Part shown: positions 32,392 through 38,534 of the stretch, one piece after another | Numbering within the stretch: position 1 is the stretch's first letter | Layout of the letters: each line of letters opens with the position of its first letter | IMG/VR virus record: IMGVR_UViG_3300035681_000002 | Span: 1 to 64,000 of that record | Length of the DNA: 64,000 nucleotides | DNA from: a virus | Reading direction: 5' to 3' (one strand) | Made by a program: the position numbers and the translations under genes | Notes under the pieces: generated by a model | Databases searched by the model: none | What the model was told of the DNA's origin: nothing | The model's input: the letters and a program-made list of their open reading frames with translations, nothing else

Positions 32392-32564
32392 TAAGAAAAA
32401 CAAAATGTACTACTGCTACGACTTTTTCTCGGGGTTGTGCTAGATCTTGGGATTGGGCAGAAGAATGGCGTGAGTCTTGGTCTTGGTTTAAGTCTAATTA
32501 TGATTCTGGGTCTTGGACTAATACTTGGGAAAAGTCTAGAGATTGGAGAAGGGGCTCTCGATGA
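32388..32564 (+). CDS. Trp-rich array protein 9 (58 aa)
   Basis: Begins MIRKTKCTTATTFSRG, ends SRDWRRGSR; 8 Trp (SWDWAEEWRESWSW). It has a mixed acidic centre and basic end. TGGAGAAGGGG before the next ATG is a strong ribosome site. Confidence 0.78.
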   Translation: MIRKTKCTTATTFSRGCARSWDWAEEWRESWSWFKSNYDSGSWTNTWEKSRDWRRGSR

Positions 32565-32746
32565 TAAGAAAAGCAAATGTAGTAATCATATCTGTTGTTT
32601 GGAACAGAGAACAGAAATGTTCATGGTTCAACCAATGGGATCATTACGATTTAAAATCAGGTAACTGGTTTCGCCAGCGCACCCACAGCGATGTAGGTAG
32701 TGGCATATGGTACAACCGTTCCTACTCTTGGAGAACAGCTCAATGA
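32561..32746 (+). CDS. Trp-rich array protein 10 (61 aa)
   Basis: Begins MIRKANVVIISVVW, ends RSYSWRTAQ; 6 Trp. Less Ser-rich and more diverged in the middle. The end motif SWRT with TGG-AGA is retained. Confidence 0.75.
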   Translation: MIRKANVVIISVVWNREQKCSWFNQWDHYDLKSGNWFRQRTHSDVGSGIWYNRSYSWRTAQ

Positions 32747-32922
32747 AAATGCATAGAATAACTGCTAACTCTAATAACTGGACTGAAGCATTACAAAGGT
32801 CTAGGACTAATTTGAGTCATTGGTCAACATCTTTAAACAGTTTTGCTGGCTGTTGGGGTTTGTGCCGCATCTTTTCTGAATATCTTTGGTTTCGTTCAAA
32901 TAGCTGGAGAACCCGAAGATGA
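32743..32922 (+). CDS. Trp-rich array protein 11 (59 aa)
   Basis: Begins MKMHRITANSNNW, ends RSNSWRTRR; 5 Trp. The start is ATGAAAATG instead of ATGATAAG, but ATGA overlap is kept. Its C-terminus is closely related to that of protein 12. Confidence 0.72.
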   Translation: MKMHRITANSNNWTEALQRSRTNLSHWSTSLNSFAGCWGLCRIFSEYLWFRSNSWRTRR

Positions 32923-33131
32923 TATGGAAAGCAACATGGCCCGGATCTAAGTCTTGGGTAACAAATAAACTCGGACCTAAAAACGAAAGGACTAATTCTG
33001 AGTCTTGGAGCCGTGAATCGATGTGGTCTGAGATTGCCACGGACTCACACCAACTTGAGTACAGTTGGTCTCATTGGTTTTTAAATGGTTGTCACGCTCA
33101 TCGCTCTTTGCTTTGGAGGACTAAGCGATGA
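32919..33131 (+). CDS. Trp-rich array protein 12 (70 aa)
   Basis: Begins MIWKATWPGSKSW, ends RSLLWRTKR; 8 Trp, strongly mixed charge. Trp replaces Arg at position 3 of the MIRK start. The terminal TGG-AGG serves the next gene. Confidence 0.75.
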   Translation: MIWKATWPGSKSWVTNKLGPKNERTNSESWSRESMWSEIATDSHQLEYSWSHWFLNGCHAHRSLLWRTKR

Positions 33132-33343
33132 TAAGAAAAATAGCCAGAATACAGGCTAGGACCGGATCTTGGGATAATAGTTATGTCTGGTCTTCATGGG
33201 GTGGAACACTTGCCAAAGGGCCTGGTGTTCCATTCTTTGGAGGCTGGGGTTCTGGTCCTGCGTTCTCTAAAGTCTGGGCGCATCGTCACCTATGGTCTGA
33301 CTATGGGGTTGCACTCTGGCCGTCACCTAGAAGGAGGAGGTAA
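33128..33343 (+). CDS. Trp-rich array protein 13 (71 aa)
   Basis: Begins MIRKIARIQARTGSW, ends WPSPRRRR; 7 Trp, Gly-rich middle (FFGGWGSGPAF). The longest member. The terminal Arg codons AGAAGGAGGAGG form the next ribosome site; it joins the next gene by TAATG. Confidence 0.76.
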   Translation: MIRKIARIQARTGSWDNSYVWSSWGGTLAKGPGVPFFGGWGSGPAFSKVWAHRHLWSDYGVALWPSPRRRR

Positions 33344-33495
33344 TGATAAGAAAAAATATAAATGGTTTCTCTTTACATTGGACTAAGTCTAGTTGTCTTT
33401 CTAAGACCCCTAGGAATGGCTGGTCTTGGGGCTGGACTAACTTTAGATCGGGATCTAAAAGTTGGACTATTTCTCGGGGGGCAAGCTACCAATGA
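33343..33495 (+). CDS. Trp-rich array protein 14 (50 aa)
   Basis: Begins MIRKNINGFSLHWT, ends SRGASYQ; 5 Trp (NGWSWGW). The shortest member and the only one without Trp near its end; the next ribosome site is the weaker CGGGGGG. Confidence 0.72.
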   Translation: MIRKNINGFSLHWTKSSCLSKTPRNGWSWGWTNFRSGSKSWTISRGASYQ

Positions 33496-33692
33496 TAAGA
33501 AGAGTCAATACATTTCCAACGGATCAATCTAGCTCTTTTAAAAAAGCTATAACTTGGAGTTATTCTTCTCAAAATGCTCATGCTTGGTCCGTAAGTTGGA
33601 AAGGTTTTGTAGCTATAGGACATCTAACTAGATCAGAATGTTGGTCTAATTGTTGGACTACTTATTGGAAAGGACTTAATTGGTTAAAATGA
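33492..33692 (+). CDS. Trp-rich array protein 15 (66 aa)
   Basis: Begins MIRRVNTFPTDQSSS, ends KGLNWLK; 7 Trp (ECWSNCWTTYWKG). Two Cys-Trp pairs. The next gene's site is GGAAAGGA within its WKG codons. Confidence 0.75.
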   Translation: MIRRVNTFPTDQSSSFKKAITWSYSSQNAHAWSVSWKGFVAIGHLTRSECWSNCWTTYWKGLNWLK

Positions 33693-33874
33693 GAATGACA
33701 ATTAAAACACAAGCACTTTCTCAAAACTGGACCGGACAAAGACTTACAAGCCCAAACAGTAAAAGCTGGTTTAAATCAACAATGAAGCAGCAGAGTTGGG
33801 TTAATAGATGTATGTGGAATTTTAGTTGGAGTAGAATGCTGCAACAGTCTCAAGTTTGGAGGCGTAGCAGATGA
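33689..33874 (+). CDS. Trp-rich array protein 16 (61 aa)
   Basis: Begins MRMTIKTQALSQNW, ends SQVWRRSR; 6 Trp, Gln/Ser-rich and basic. ATGA overlap (AATGAGA). TGGAGG near the end supplies the next site. Confidence 0.74.
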   Translation: MRMTIKTQALSQNWTGQRLTSPNSKSWFKSTMKQQSWVNRCMWNFSWSRMLQQSQVWRRSR

Positions 33875-34059
33875 TAAGAAGACTAAATATGGTAAGTGGG
33901 TGGGATGCTAAGCTCCCTGCTAGAGCTTGGAATAGAAATAGGATTTGGTCGTTGAGTAATCTCAATGCAATGTCAAAATCCAGATTTGTAAACAATGCGT
34001 ATTCAGATTTATGGTCTATCGGTAGACCTGGAACTGAAAATTGGTCACAACAATTTTAA
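33871..34059 (+). CDS. Trp-rich array protein 17 (62 aa)
   Basis: Begins MIRRLNMVSGWDAK, ends GTENWSQQF; 5 Trp. The last member; the following gene has a free-standing AAGGAG site and a non-Trp-rich product, so the array ends here. Confidence 0.74.
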   Translation: MIRRLNMVSGWDAKLPARAWNRNRIWSLSNLNAMSKSRFVNNAYSDLWSIGRPGTENWSQQF

Positions 34060-34072
34060 CAAGGAGATTCTA

Positions 34073-34381
34073 ATGGAAACTAAGTCGTACAGTCACATAC
34101 CTTTCTTTACTAAACCCGAACTACTAAAAGCCAACTTGTTGGCAATCAGTAGAGGGTACAACCGAATACTTAGCCCAGAGCTGCTAGCAGAACTTCCAGA
34201 AGATTTTATCTTCCCAGTTAGCTTCAGCATGATTCATGAGCATGCAGCGGGTAACTCCGTAGCCCCGCACATGAGGTGCATCATTATCACTGGACACAAT
34301 TGCAAAGGAGTATTCTTGGATTGCGATATGAACATCTTTAAACAAATTAAAGAAAGGACTGAAAATGCGGTTGAAGCTTAA
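34073..34381 (+). CDS. Unknown protein (102 aa)
   Basis: Start at 34073 with AAGGAGA upstream; a longer in-frame reading overlaps array protein 17 and is rejected. A 102-residue alpha/beta product with Cys/His residues (MIHEHAAGN, MRCIIITGHNCKG). It overlaps the next start by 17 nt. Confidence 0.6.
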   Translation: METKSYSHIPFFTKPELLKANLLAISRGYNRILSPELLAELPEDFIFPVSFSMIHEHAAGNSVAPHMRCIIITGHNCKGVFLDCDMNIFKQIKERTENAVEA

Positions 34382-34646
34382 AGCTACGGCTTATGGGAAT
34401 ATTGACCACGGTCAAAACCCAGAAGAAGAAATTGCAAACACAGAGCTGCAAGCCGATGCCATTAAAGAACTAAGGGAAAAGGTCCAAGAATGGCAAGAGC
34501 TTGAAGGTCTAGGCGGGGGTAATTGGGGAGATTGCCCCCTCTTTCTAAACAACAAACTTGTAGGGTATATGTCATACAACGGCAGAGTTTGGAAAGACAA
34601 ACTAAGAAGCTTAGGAGGCAGCGAAGTAGCTGACTCACAACTCTAA
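34365..34646 (+). CDS. Unknown protein (93 aa)
   Basis: AAAGGA lies upstream. A 93-residue product with a helical coiled segment (ADAIKELREKVQEWQELEG) and a beta C-terminus (LVGYMSYNGRVWKDKL). Function unknown. Confidence 0.6.
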   Translation: MRLKLKATAYGNIDHGQNPEEEIANTELQADAIKELREKVQEWQELEGLGGGNWGDCPLFLNNKLVGYMSYNGRVWKDKLRSLGGSEVADSQL

Positions 34647-34657
34647 CAAGGAGAATA

Positions 34658-34942
34658 ATGATGAAGCTCCCAGTTGACTACGCAGAACTTACGTGGCAAG
34701 AGCGTAAATTAGTGCGTGAAGAGTATATCAGCAAGCAAAAAGGAAAATGCAGTTATTGCGAAGAGCCACTTGATAAAGCTGCTGCTCGCAAAGTAATGGA
34801 AAAACAAATAGACATCGAATTATTTCCTTTAGGCTTCTTTAGATGGCCTGTACACTTGCATCACTGTCATGACACTGGAATGACCATCGGTGCGGTGCAT
34901 TGTCATTGTAACGCTGTTTTGTTTCAGTACCACGGAGAATGA
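34658..34942 (+). CDS. HNH-type endonuclease-like protein
   Basis: A 94-residue protein with KGKCSYCEEP (first metal Cys pair) and VHLHHCHDTGMTIGAVHCHC, then N. This is the beta-beta-alpha metal HNH layout of the recombination endonuclease VII/HNH group. AAGGAG lies upstream with two consecutive ATGs. It could be a nicking nuclease for recombination or packaging. Confidence 0.72.
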   Translation: MMKLPVDYAELTWQERKLVREEYISKQKGKCSYCEEPLDKAAARKVMEKQIDIELFPLGFFRWPVHLHHCHDTGMTIGAVHCHCNAVLFQYHGE

Positions 34943-34945
34943 ATC

Positions 34946-35287
34946 ATGACCGCCGCACAAAAGGATAGAGTGGTAGTTGAGCAGCCTAAGATGGATGTTA
35001 AACCTGTGCTTCGCTCTAGTGATAATTTTGAGTGCTCATGTTGTAAAGACATTGTAACCGATGTCAGAATATTAAGAACGTCTCGTTACCACTATTTATG
35101 CCTTGAATGCTACCGCGAGCTACGCTCAGGCAAAATTGTAAATCAGAACATATCGTTCTTTGGGGGTAGGTCAGACTACAACTGGGAAAATTACGAGAAC
35201 GAAATGAGCGGAGGCCAATCTAATGCTATAAGAGCTATGGAAGGGCCTGATGGTATTTTTGATGACATTTTTAACCAACTTACTTAG
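34946..35287 (+). CDS. Zinc-finger protein (113 aa)
   Basis: A 113-residue product. FECSCCKDIVTDVRILRTSR then YLCLECYREL gives two CxxC pairs, a probable zinc ribbon near residues 30-60. The acidic C-terminus is Gly/Asn-rich. The site before the ATG is weak (GGAG 10 nt upstream). Confidence 0.65.
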   Translation: MTAAQKDRVVVEQPKMDVKPVLRSSDNFECSCCKDIVTDVRILRTSRYHYLCLECYRELRSGKIVNQNISFFGGRSDYNWENYENEMSGGQSNAIRAMEGPDGIFDDIFNQLT

Positions 35288-35297
35288 GAGGAACAAA

Positions 35298-35486
35298 TTG
35301 ACTTACATAGAAAAAATAACCAGCGAAGACACAGGAGGCGGTGTCATGGTAGATGTAGTCCATCTAAAGGATGGAAGATGTCTCGGCATTACAGATGAGT
35401 GTGTAGTGCTATGCCCAGATTTTGAAAGTGTGTTTACAGCAACTGCAGACTTACCTTCAATTAATTTACTTACATTAAAAGGATAA
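35298..35486 (+). CDS. Unknown small protein, TTG start (62 aa)
   Basis: TAGGAGG lies 6 nt before TTG 35298, giving a 62-residue beta-rich product (TYIEKITSEDTGGGVMVDVV). Frames opening upstream lie inside the previous gene; the next ATG (35346) lacks a site. Function unknown. Confidence 0.6.
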   Translation: MTYIEKITSEDTGGGVMVDVVHLKDGRCLGITDECVVLCPDFESVFTATADLPSINLLTLKG

Positions 35487-35491
35487 TCAGT

Positions 35492-35704
35492 ATGAAGAAA
35501 AACGAATCGGTTAAAGCTAAACCAGATAAAAACCAAGAGAAACCAATAAAACTTATTTTTTCGCATGTGCAGTATGCTCTTATAGTTTTTGCTGCTGCTA
35601 ACAAAAAAATACGTTGGGGAGACTACATACGTAATGTAGTACTTGAACAAGCCAAAAAAGATTTCAAAGAAGCACAATTAATCATTAGCAAAGAAATGGA
35701 GTAA
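35492..35704 (+). CDS. Ribbon-helix-helix-like protein A
   Basis: A 70-residue product with a Lys/Asn-rich N-terminus and HVQYALIVFAAANKKIRWGD then YIRNVVLEQAKKDFKE. It has a strand-helix-helix pattern and is strongly paralogous to the next gene; also related to 12229. Probable small DNA-binding regulator. Confidence 0.6.
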   Translation: MKKNESVKAKPDKNQEKPIKLIFSHVQYALIVFAAANKKIRWGDYIRNVVLEQAKKDFKEAQLIISKEME

Positions 35705-35709
35705 GTAAC

Positions 35710-35907
35710 ATGAAAAAGATTAAAGCAGACAAAATAACTACAACTTCGGATAGACAAGTAAAAGTTTTGTTTCCTCGAGAGCATTTTGCCCTCATAGCTT
35801 TTGCTGCTGCCAACAAAGGCATGCGTTGGGGAGACTACATTCGTAGCGTAGTAGTTGAACAAGCTAAAAAAGATTTTAAAGAAAAAGAAAAAATTGAAGG
35901 AGTATAA
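35710..35907 (+). CDS. Ribbon-helix-helix-like protein B
   Basis: A 65-residue tandem paralogue of the previous product: VKVLFPREHFALIAFAAANK then GMRWGDYIRSVVVEQAKKDF. The DNA of the two genes is also similar, implying a recent duplication. Confidence 0.6.
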   Translation: MKKIKADKITTTSDRQVKVLFPREHFALIAFAAANKGMRWGDYIRSVVVEQAKKDFKEKEKIEGV

Positions 35908-35909
35908 TT

Positions 35910-36125
35910 GTGAAAGCAGTTCAATTCTTTAATCTAGGGTCCGGCGGTGGTGGTAGTCAAGAATTCTGGGTCAACCCTGCGTTTGTAAAAGCGTTCTGGG
36001 AAGAAAAGTCAAAGTACTCCACCGCAATTACTTGCATCGAAGTGTCGGGCCCTACTTATCCTAATGGACTTCTCTGGGTAAAGGAAACACCAAGAGAAGT
36101 AGCTAATTTGTTAGCCAGTGTGTAA
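35910..36125 (+). CDS. Unknown small protein, GTG start (71 aa)
   Basis: GTG start with AAGGAG upstream, 2 nt after the previous stop. A 71-residue product (AVQFFNLGSGGGGSQEFWVN) with a Gly-rich stretch. Function unknown. Confidence 0.6.
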   Translation: MKAVQFFNLGSGGGGSQEFWVNPAFVKAFWEEKSKYSTAITCIEVSGPTYPNGLLWVKETPREVANLLASV

Positions 36126-36187
36126 CTAAACTTTAACTTTAAAAATTTAGCTACTACAAGGAGGTTTACTAAATACTGGAGTCAATT

Positions 36188-36592
36188 ATGACAAAAGGTA
36201 TTCACAAAATGACATTAAGTAATGGGGTCAATCTTCTTGTCATGGAAAGTGATGGTGCTATCCATCTCGCAATGGAGATTAACGGATCTCCGGGTTTTCG
36301 CAATTTTAGTACAGTTTGCTCCATTACTATTAATGGAGCTTCTTTTGTTCTTGATAGGGAAAACACTATTAGACTGCTTTTCCCTAGACTAGAAGGAGAA
36401 TATTGCGATGCATGTCTTATCCGATTTTCTAAACTAGATGAGCTCACCTTATATAAGCACATGCCTAAACAACGTTGCGAACTGTGTAACAAAATAATGT
36501 GCAAGTTTTGCACTTTTTCCGACTCGGCCAAGGTATGCAAAACTTGCGCTAAACATAAACAACTTAAAGGAGAACTAAATGAAAATCGATGA
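36188..36592 (+). CDS. Zinc-ribbon protein (134 aa)
   Basis: A beta-rich N-terminal 75 residues, then EYCDACLIRFSKLDELTLYK and RCELCNKIMCKFCTFSDSAK with VCKTCAKHK: four CxxC pairs, probably two zinc sites in a FYVE/B-box-like arrangement. TGGAG lies 7 nt before the ATG; a stronger AAGGAGG lies further upstream with no ATG nearby. It overlaps the next gene by 14 nt. Confidence 0.65.
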   Translation: MTKGIHKMTLSNGVNLLVMESDGAIHLAMEINGSPGFRNFSTVCSITINGASFVLDRENTIRLLFPRLEGEYCDACLIRFSKLDELTLYKHMPKQRCELCNKIMCKFCTFSDSAKVCKTCAKHKQLKGELNENR

Positions 36593-36983
36593 TGCAATTA
36601 AATCGCTAATGGAAGTAAAGAAACGAGGTGTTAAAAACATCATCTTTGCACATTGGGAAGCAGATCTATTTGACAAAGAAGATGATAAAGACTGGGAATG
36701 GTTATGTAATTTTATAGATGACAAGATGGATTGGAGTAGCACCTTTGATACTATTGAAGCAACTATGGATCAAATAAATGCACCAGTGGCAGAAAGCATT
36801 TACGCTCGAAACCAAAAAGTGATGGAATCGTTCTTTGAAGATCCTAGATACAACGATGACGAAGCACAGCCAGAGTTAGTAGATGATATCGTTAAAGCAA
36901 TGATGGAAGCCGAAGGTATTGAAGAGCTGGCAGAAACTGTAGAAGAAACACTACGAGAACAAATCGTAGATGGTTTAACTTAA
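36579..36983 (+). CDS. Unknown acidic helical protein (134 aa)
   Basis: A 134-residue acidic helical product (FDKEDDKDWEWLCNFIDDKM) with AAAGGAG upstream. It ends this transcript ahead of a strong hairpin. Function unknown. Confidence 0.6.
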   Translation: MKIDDAIKSLMEVKKRGVKNIIFAHWEADLFDKEDDKDWEWLCNFIDDKMDWSSTFDTIEATMDQINAPVAESIYARNQKVMESFFEDPRYNDDEAQPELVDDIVKAMMEAEGIEELAETVEETLREQIVDGLT

Positions 36984-37012
36984 ATAAATTACATAATTTA
37001 GGTACAAAAGAT

Positions 37013-37058
37013 AGCCACAAGCTTAGTTCATTGCTAAGCTTGTGGCTAAATGTTTTTT
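37013..37058 (+). terminator. Rho-independent terminator
   Basis: AGCCACAAGCTTAG / CTAAGCTTGTGGCT, a perfect 14-bp stem with a 7-nt loop, followed after AAATG by TTTTTT. Confidence 0.85.
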
Positions 37059-37074
37059 AACTCATAGGTGCTAA

Positions 37075-37389
37075 ATGGAACTACATGGCGGACCAGTCAA
37101 ACGTAAACGAAGAAAACCTCCAGATCAACTCTGGGTGCAGTTCATGTCTGACGACGAAAAAGAAAAAGACAGAATTGAACAATGTCAGACTATATCGTTG
37201 TCAGATGTTGGGCTGCCCGTCCGTGTAGCTAACACGCTAGAAAACTATGGGTTATTAACTATAGGAGATTTAGCTAAATTAACTGTTGAAGATTTAGAAA
37301 GCATTCAAAACCTGGGAGAAGTTACTATAGCACGCTGTACCAAACTATTAAATGAAATGCAAATACCTCACTGTCTTAACAAAAAATAA
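37075..37389 (+). CDS. RNA polymerase alpha-CTD-like protein
   Basis: A 104-residue protein. After a basic N-terminal tail (VKRKRRKPPDQ), residues 38-98 match the C-terminal domain of RNA polymerase alpha: SLSDVGLPVRVANTLENYGL, then LTIGDLAKLTVEDLESIQNL and GEVTIARCTKLL. Arg50 and Asn53 correspond to the DNA minor-groove contacts Arg265 and Asn268 of E. coli alpha; the NLGKK turn is NLGEV. No N-terminal assembly domain is present. It could redirect UP-element or activator contacts, or be a helix-hairpin-helix DNA binder of other use. Confidence 0.8.
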   Translation: MELHGGPVKRKRRKPPDQLWVQFMSDDEKEKDRIEQCQTISLSDVGLPVRVANTLENYGLLTIGDLAKLTVEDLESIQNLGEVTIARCTKLLNEMQIPHCLNKK

Positions 37390-37403
37390 GAAAGGAACGC
37401 TTT

Positions 37404-37766
37404 ATGCGTAAAGATTACACGAAAGGTTTCAACAAAGGCAAACAAAAGATTTGTTTGTATATCGCACAACAAACAGCCAGAAATGCCGGTGTTTGCGACA
37501 TAGACATTGTCAAAGCAACAGGGCTAACCAAGGCAACGGTATTGATATACCGAAGCCAGCTAGTTCAAGCGGGGTTGATTGAAAGGCATATGTCTACAAT
37601 TAGAGCGGGTAAAACTAGACCTGCATGGAGAATGAAAGCAAGTATACCTAAGTTAGCAGTAGTTAGTAAGAAAGTTCAAACTCAACCTAACTCCGATATT
37701 CAAGTAGGTATAAAGCTGCTTCATCAAATTCTTAAATTAGTCGAAAAAACAATTTCAAAAATGTAG
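37404..37766 (+). CDS. Winged-helix DNA-binding protein
   Basis: A 120-residue basic protein. CDIDIVKATGLTKATVLIYR then SQLVQAGLIERH is a helix-turn-helix and wing of the MarR/LexA-like type, followed by a basic KTRPAWRMK strand. AAAGGAA lies upstream. The paired hairpins at 37810 and 38535 may be its operators. Confidence 0.7.
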   Translation: MRKDYTKGFNKGKQKICLYIAQQTARNAGVCDIDIVKATGLTKATVLIYRSQLVQAGLIERHMSTIRAGKTRPAWRMKASIPKLAVVSKKVQTQPNSDIQVGIKLLHQILKLVEKTISKM

Positions 37767-37791
37767 ACATCGCAATAAATCGTCCTACAAT
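37764..37791 (+). promoter_or_regulatory. Sigma-70-like promoter
   Basis: TAGACA at 37764-37769 (one mismatch to TTGACA) and TACAAT at 37786-37791 (one mismatch to TATAAT) with a 16-nt spacer. It begins at the stop codon of the winged-helix gene and would drive the 37906 gene. Confidence 0.45.
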
Positions 37792-37809
37792 ACGTATCAT
37801 AAATCACAA

Positions 37810-37839
37810 CACAAACTCACAAAGTTGTGAGCTTGTGTT
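37810..37839 (+). promoter_or_regulatory. 30-nt inverted repeat, copy 1
   Basis: CACAAACTCACAA / TTGTGAGCTTGTG forms a stem with one mismatch. It is 26 of 30 identical to 38535-38564, with a compensating change in the stem. It lies downstream of the promoter and before a terminator-like hairpin. Operator or leader RNA stem. Confidence 0.55.
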
Positions 37840-37856
37840 ATTCTACTACAGTATAG

Positions 37857-37890
37857 AGAAAGACAACCATAACTAGTTGTCTTTCTTTCT
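37857..37890 (+). terminator. Terminator-like hairpin in leader
   Basis: AGAAAGACAAC / GTTGTCTTTCT, an 11-bp perfect stem with an 8-nt loop and TTTCT tail, 16 nt before the next ATG. It could terminate upstream transcripts or attenuate the 37906 gene. Confidence 0.6.
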
Positions 37891-37905
37891 AACGAAAGGA
37901 ATGTA

Positions 37906-38196
37906 ATGAATCAAAATGAATTAAATGAAATAAGTAAAAACCATAAAAAATTTATGGCTTTTATTACGGCTTGGAGTAATAAAGAAGAAGGTACTTGGGA
38001 GAACCAAGCAATAAAGATACAAGCGGTACCAATGCTCAAGCTAATAATAGATATAGTAATGAATCATAGGAATAAGTTAGATAACATTATTGAGCAGAAG
38101 ATAATCAATTTAATTTCAGAAGCTACGGGATTACCCGCAGCCCAAATCTCAGATCAAGTTCACAACAGTGAGCTTTTAGTATCAAAGGCAGACTAA
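37906..38196 (+). CDS. Unknown helical protein (96 aa)
   Basis: GAAAGGAATG lies upstream. A 96-residue helical product (NELNEISKNHKKFMAFITAW). Single gene between two structured elements. Function unknown. Confidence 0.6.
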   Translation: MNQNELNEISKNHKKFMAFITAWSNKEEGTWENQAIKIQAVPMLKLIIDIVMNHRNKLDNIIEQKIINLISEATGLPAAQISDQVHNSELLVSKAD

Positions 38197-38197
38197 G

Positions 38198-38261
38198 GCC
38201 AGTGCTAAGAAGAAGGCGACTCTTTTTCGATGTGTGTCGCCCCTTGAGATCCGGCACTGGC
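38198..38261 (+). ncRNA. Nested hairpin, possible small RNA
   Basis: The outer stem GCCAGTGC (38198-38205) pairs with GCACTGGC (38254-38261); the inner stem GGCGAC (38215-38220) pairs with GTCGCC (38236-38241). It begins 1 nt after a stop codon. There is no clear U-run. Either a 3' UTR structure or a small RNA. Confidence 0.5.
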
Positions 38262-38293
38262 TTTAGCTTTAAACTTAACAAGGAGAACAACCA

Positions 38294-38506
38294 ATGGAAA
38301 TTGATGGCGAAGGTCCTGATTACATTTTACTGGATGATGGTGCTTGGATTACTGTAAAGGGATTTGCAGTGCGAATCCGCAAAACTGATGAAGGAGTGGC
38401 GGTGGATGTGTATGTAAATGGAAAAGAAGACGATGGCCCCATCTCGAGCGCGTATGGGTTAGATTGTGATGTAGAAGTGGAGGAGAGTAGCGATAGCCGT
38501 TCTTAG
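38294..38506 (+). CDS. Unknown acidic protein (70 aa)
   Basis: AAGGAG lies upstream. A 70-residue acidic beta-rich product (YILLDDGAWITVKGFAVRIR) that might be a small beta-barrel. Function unknown. Confidence 0.6.
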   Translation: MEIDGEGPDYILLDDGAWITVKGFAVRIRKTDEGVAVDVYVNGKEDDGPISSAYGLDCDVEVEESSDSRS

Positions 38507-38534
38507 CTTTTCTTCTATCATTACATTAGAATAC

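Larger units (their letters stand above)
30900..34059 (+). other. Array of 17 coupled Trp/Ser-rich small genes
   Basis: Seventeen consecutive genes of 50-71 codons fill 3160 nt with no spacer longer than 1 nt. Fourteen of 16 junctions are ATGA overlaps, one is TAATG and one is TAA-c-ATG. Products total about 1055 residues with about 119 Trp (11 %) by hand count, plus abundant Ser and Arg. Most begin MIRK/MIRR/MIKR (ATGATAAGA). Reading frames rotate through all three phases along the array, yet TGG stays in frame in each gene, so selection acts on protein. In 12 of 16 junctions the last Trp codon plus AGN makes TGGAG, the ribosome site of the next gene. No known family matches. Confidence 0.9.

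Noticed and set aside
32240-32443. Leu-Gly repeat frame within the array
   Set aside because: It is the +1 frame of the TCTTGG pattern in array protein 8; it lacks a ribosome site and breaks the coupled gene order.
30900-34059. CRISPR array or simple DNA satellite as explanation of the Trp-rich array
   Set aside because: Units are not identical, there are no constant-length spacers, and frame-specific Trp codons persist through all three phases.
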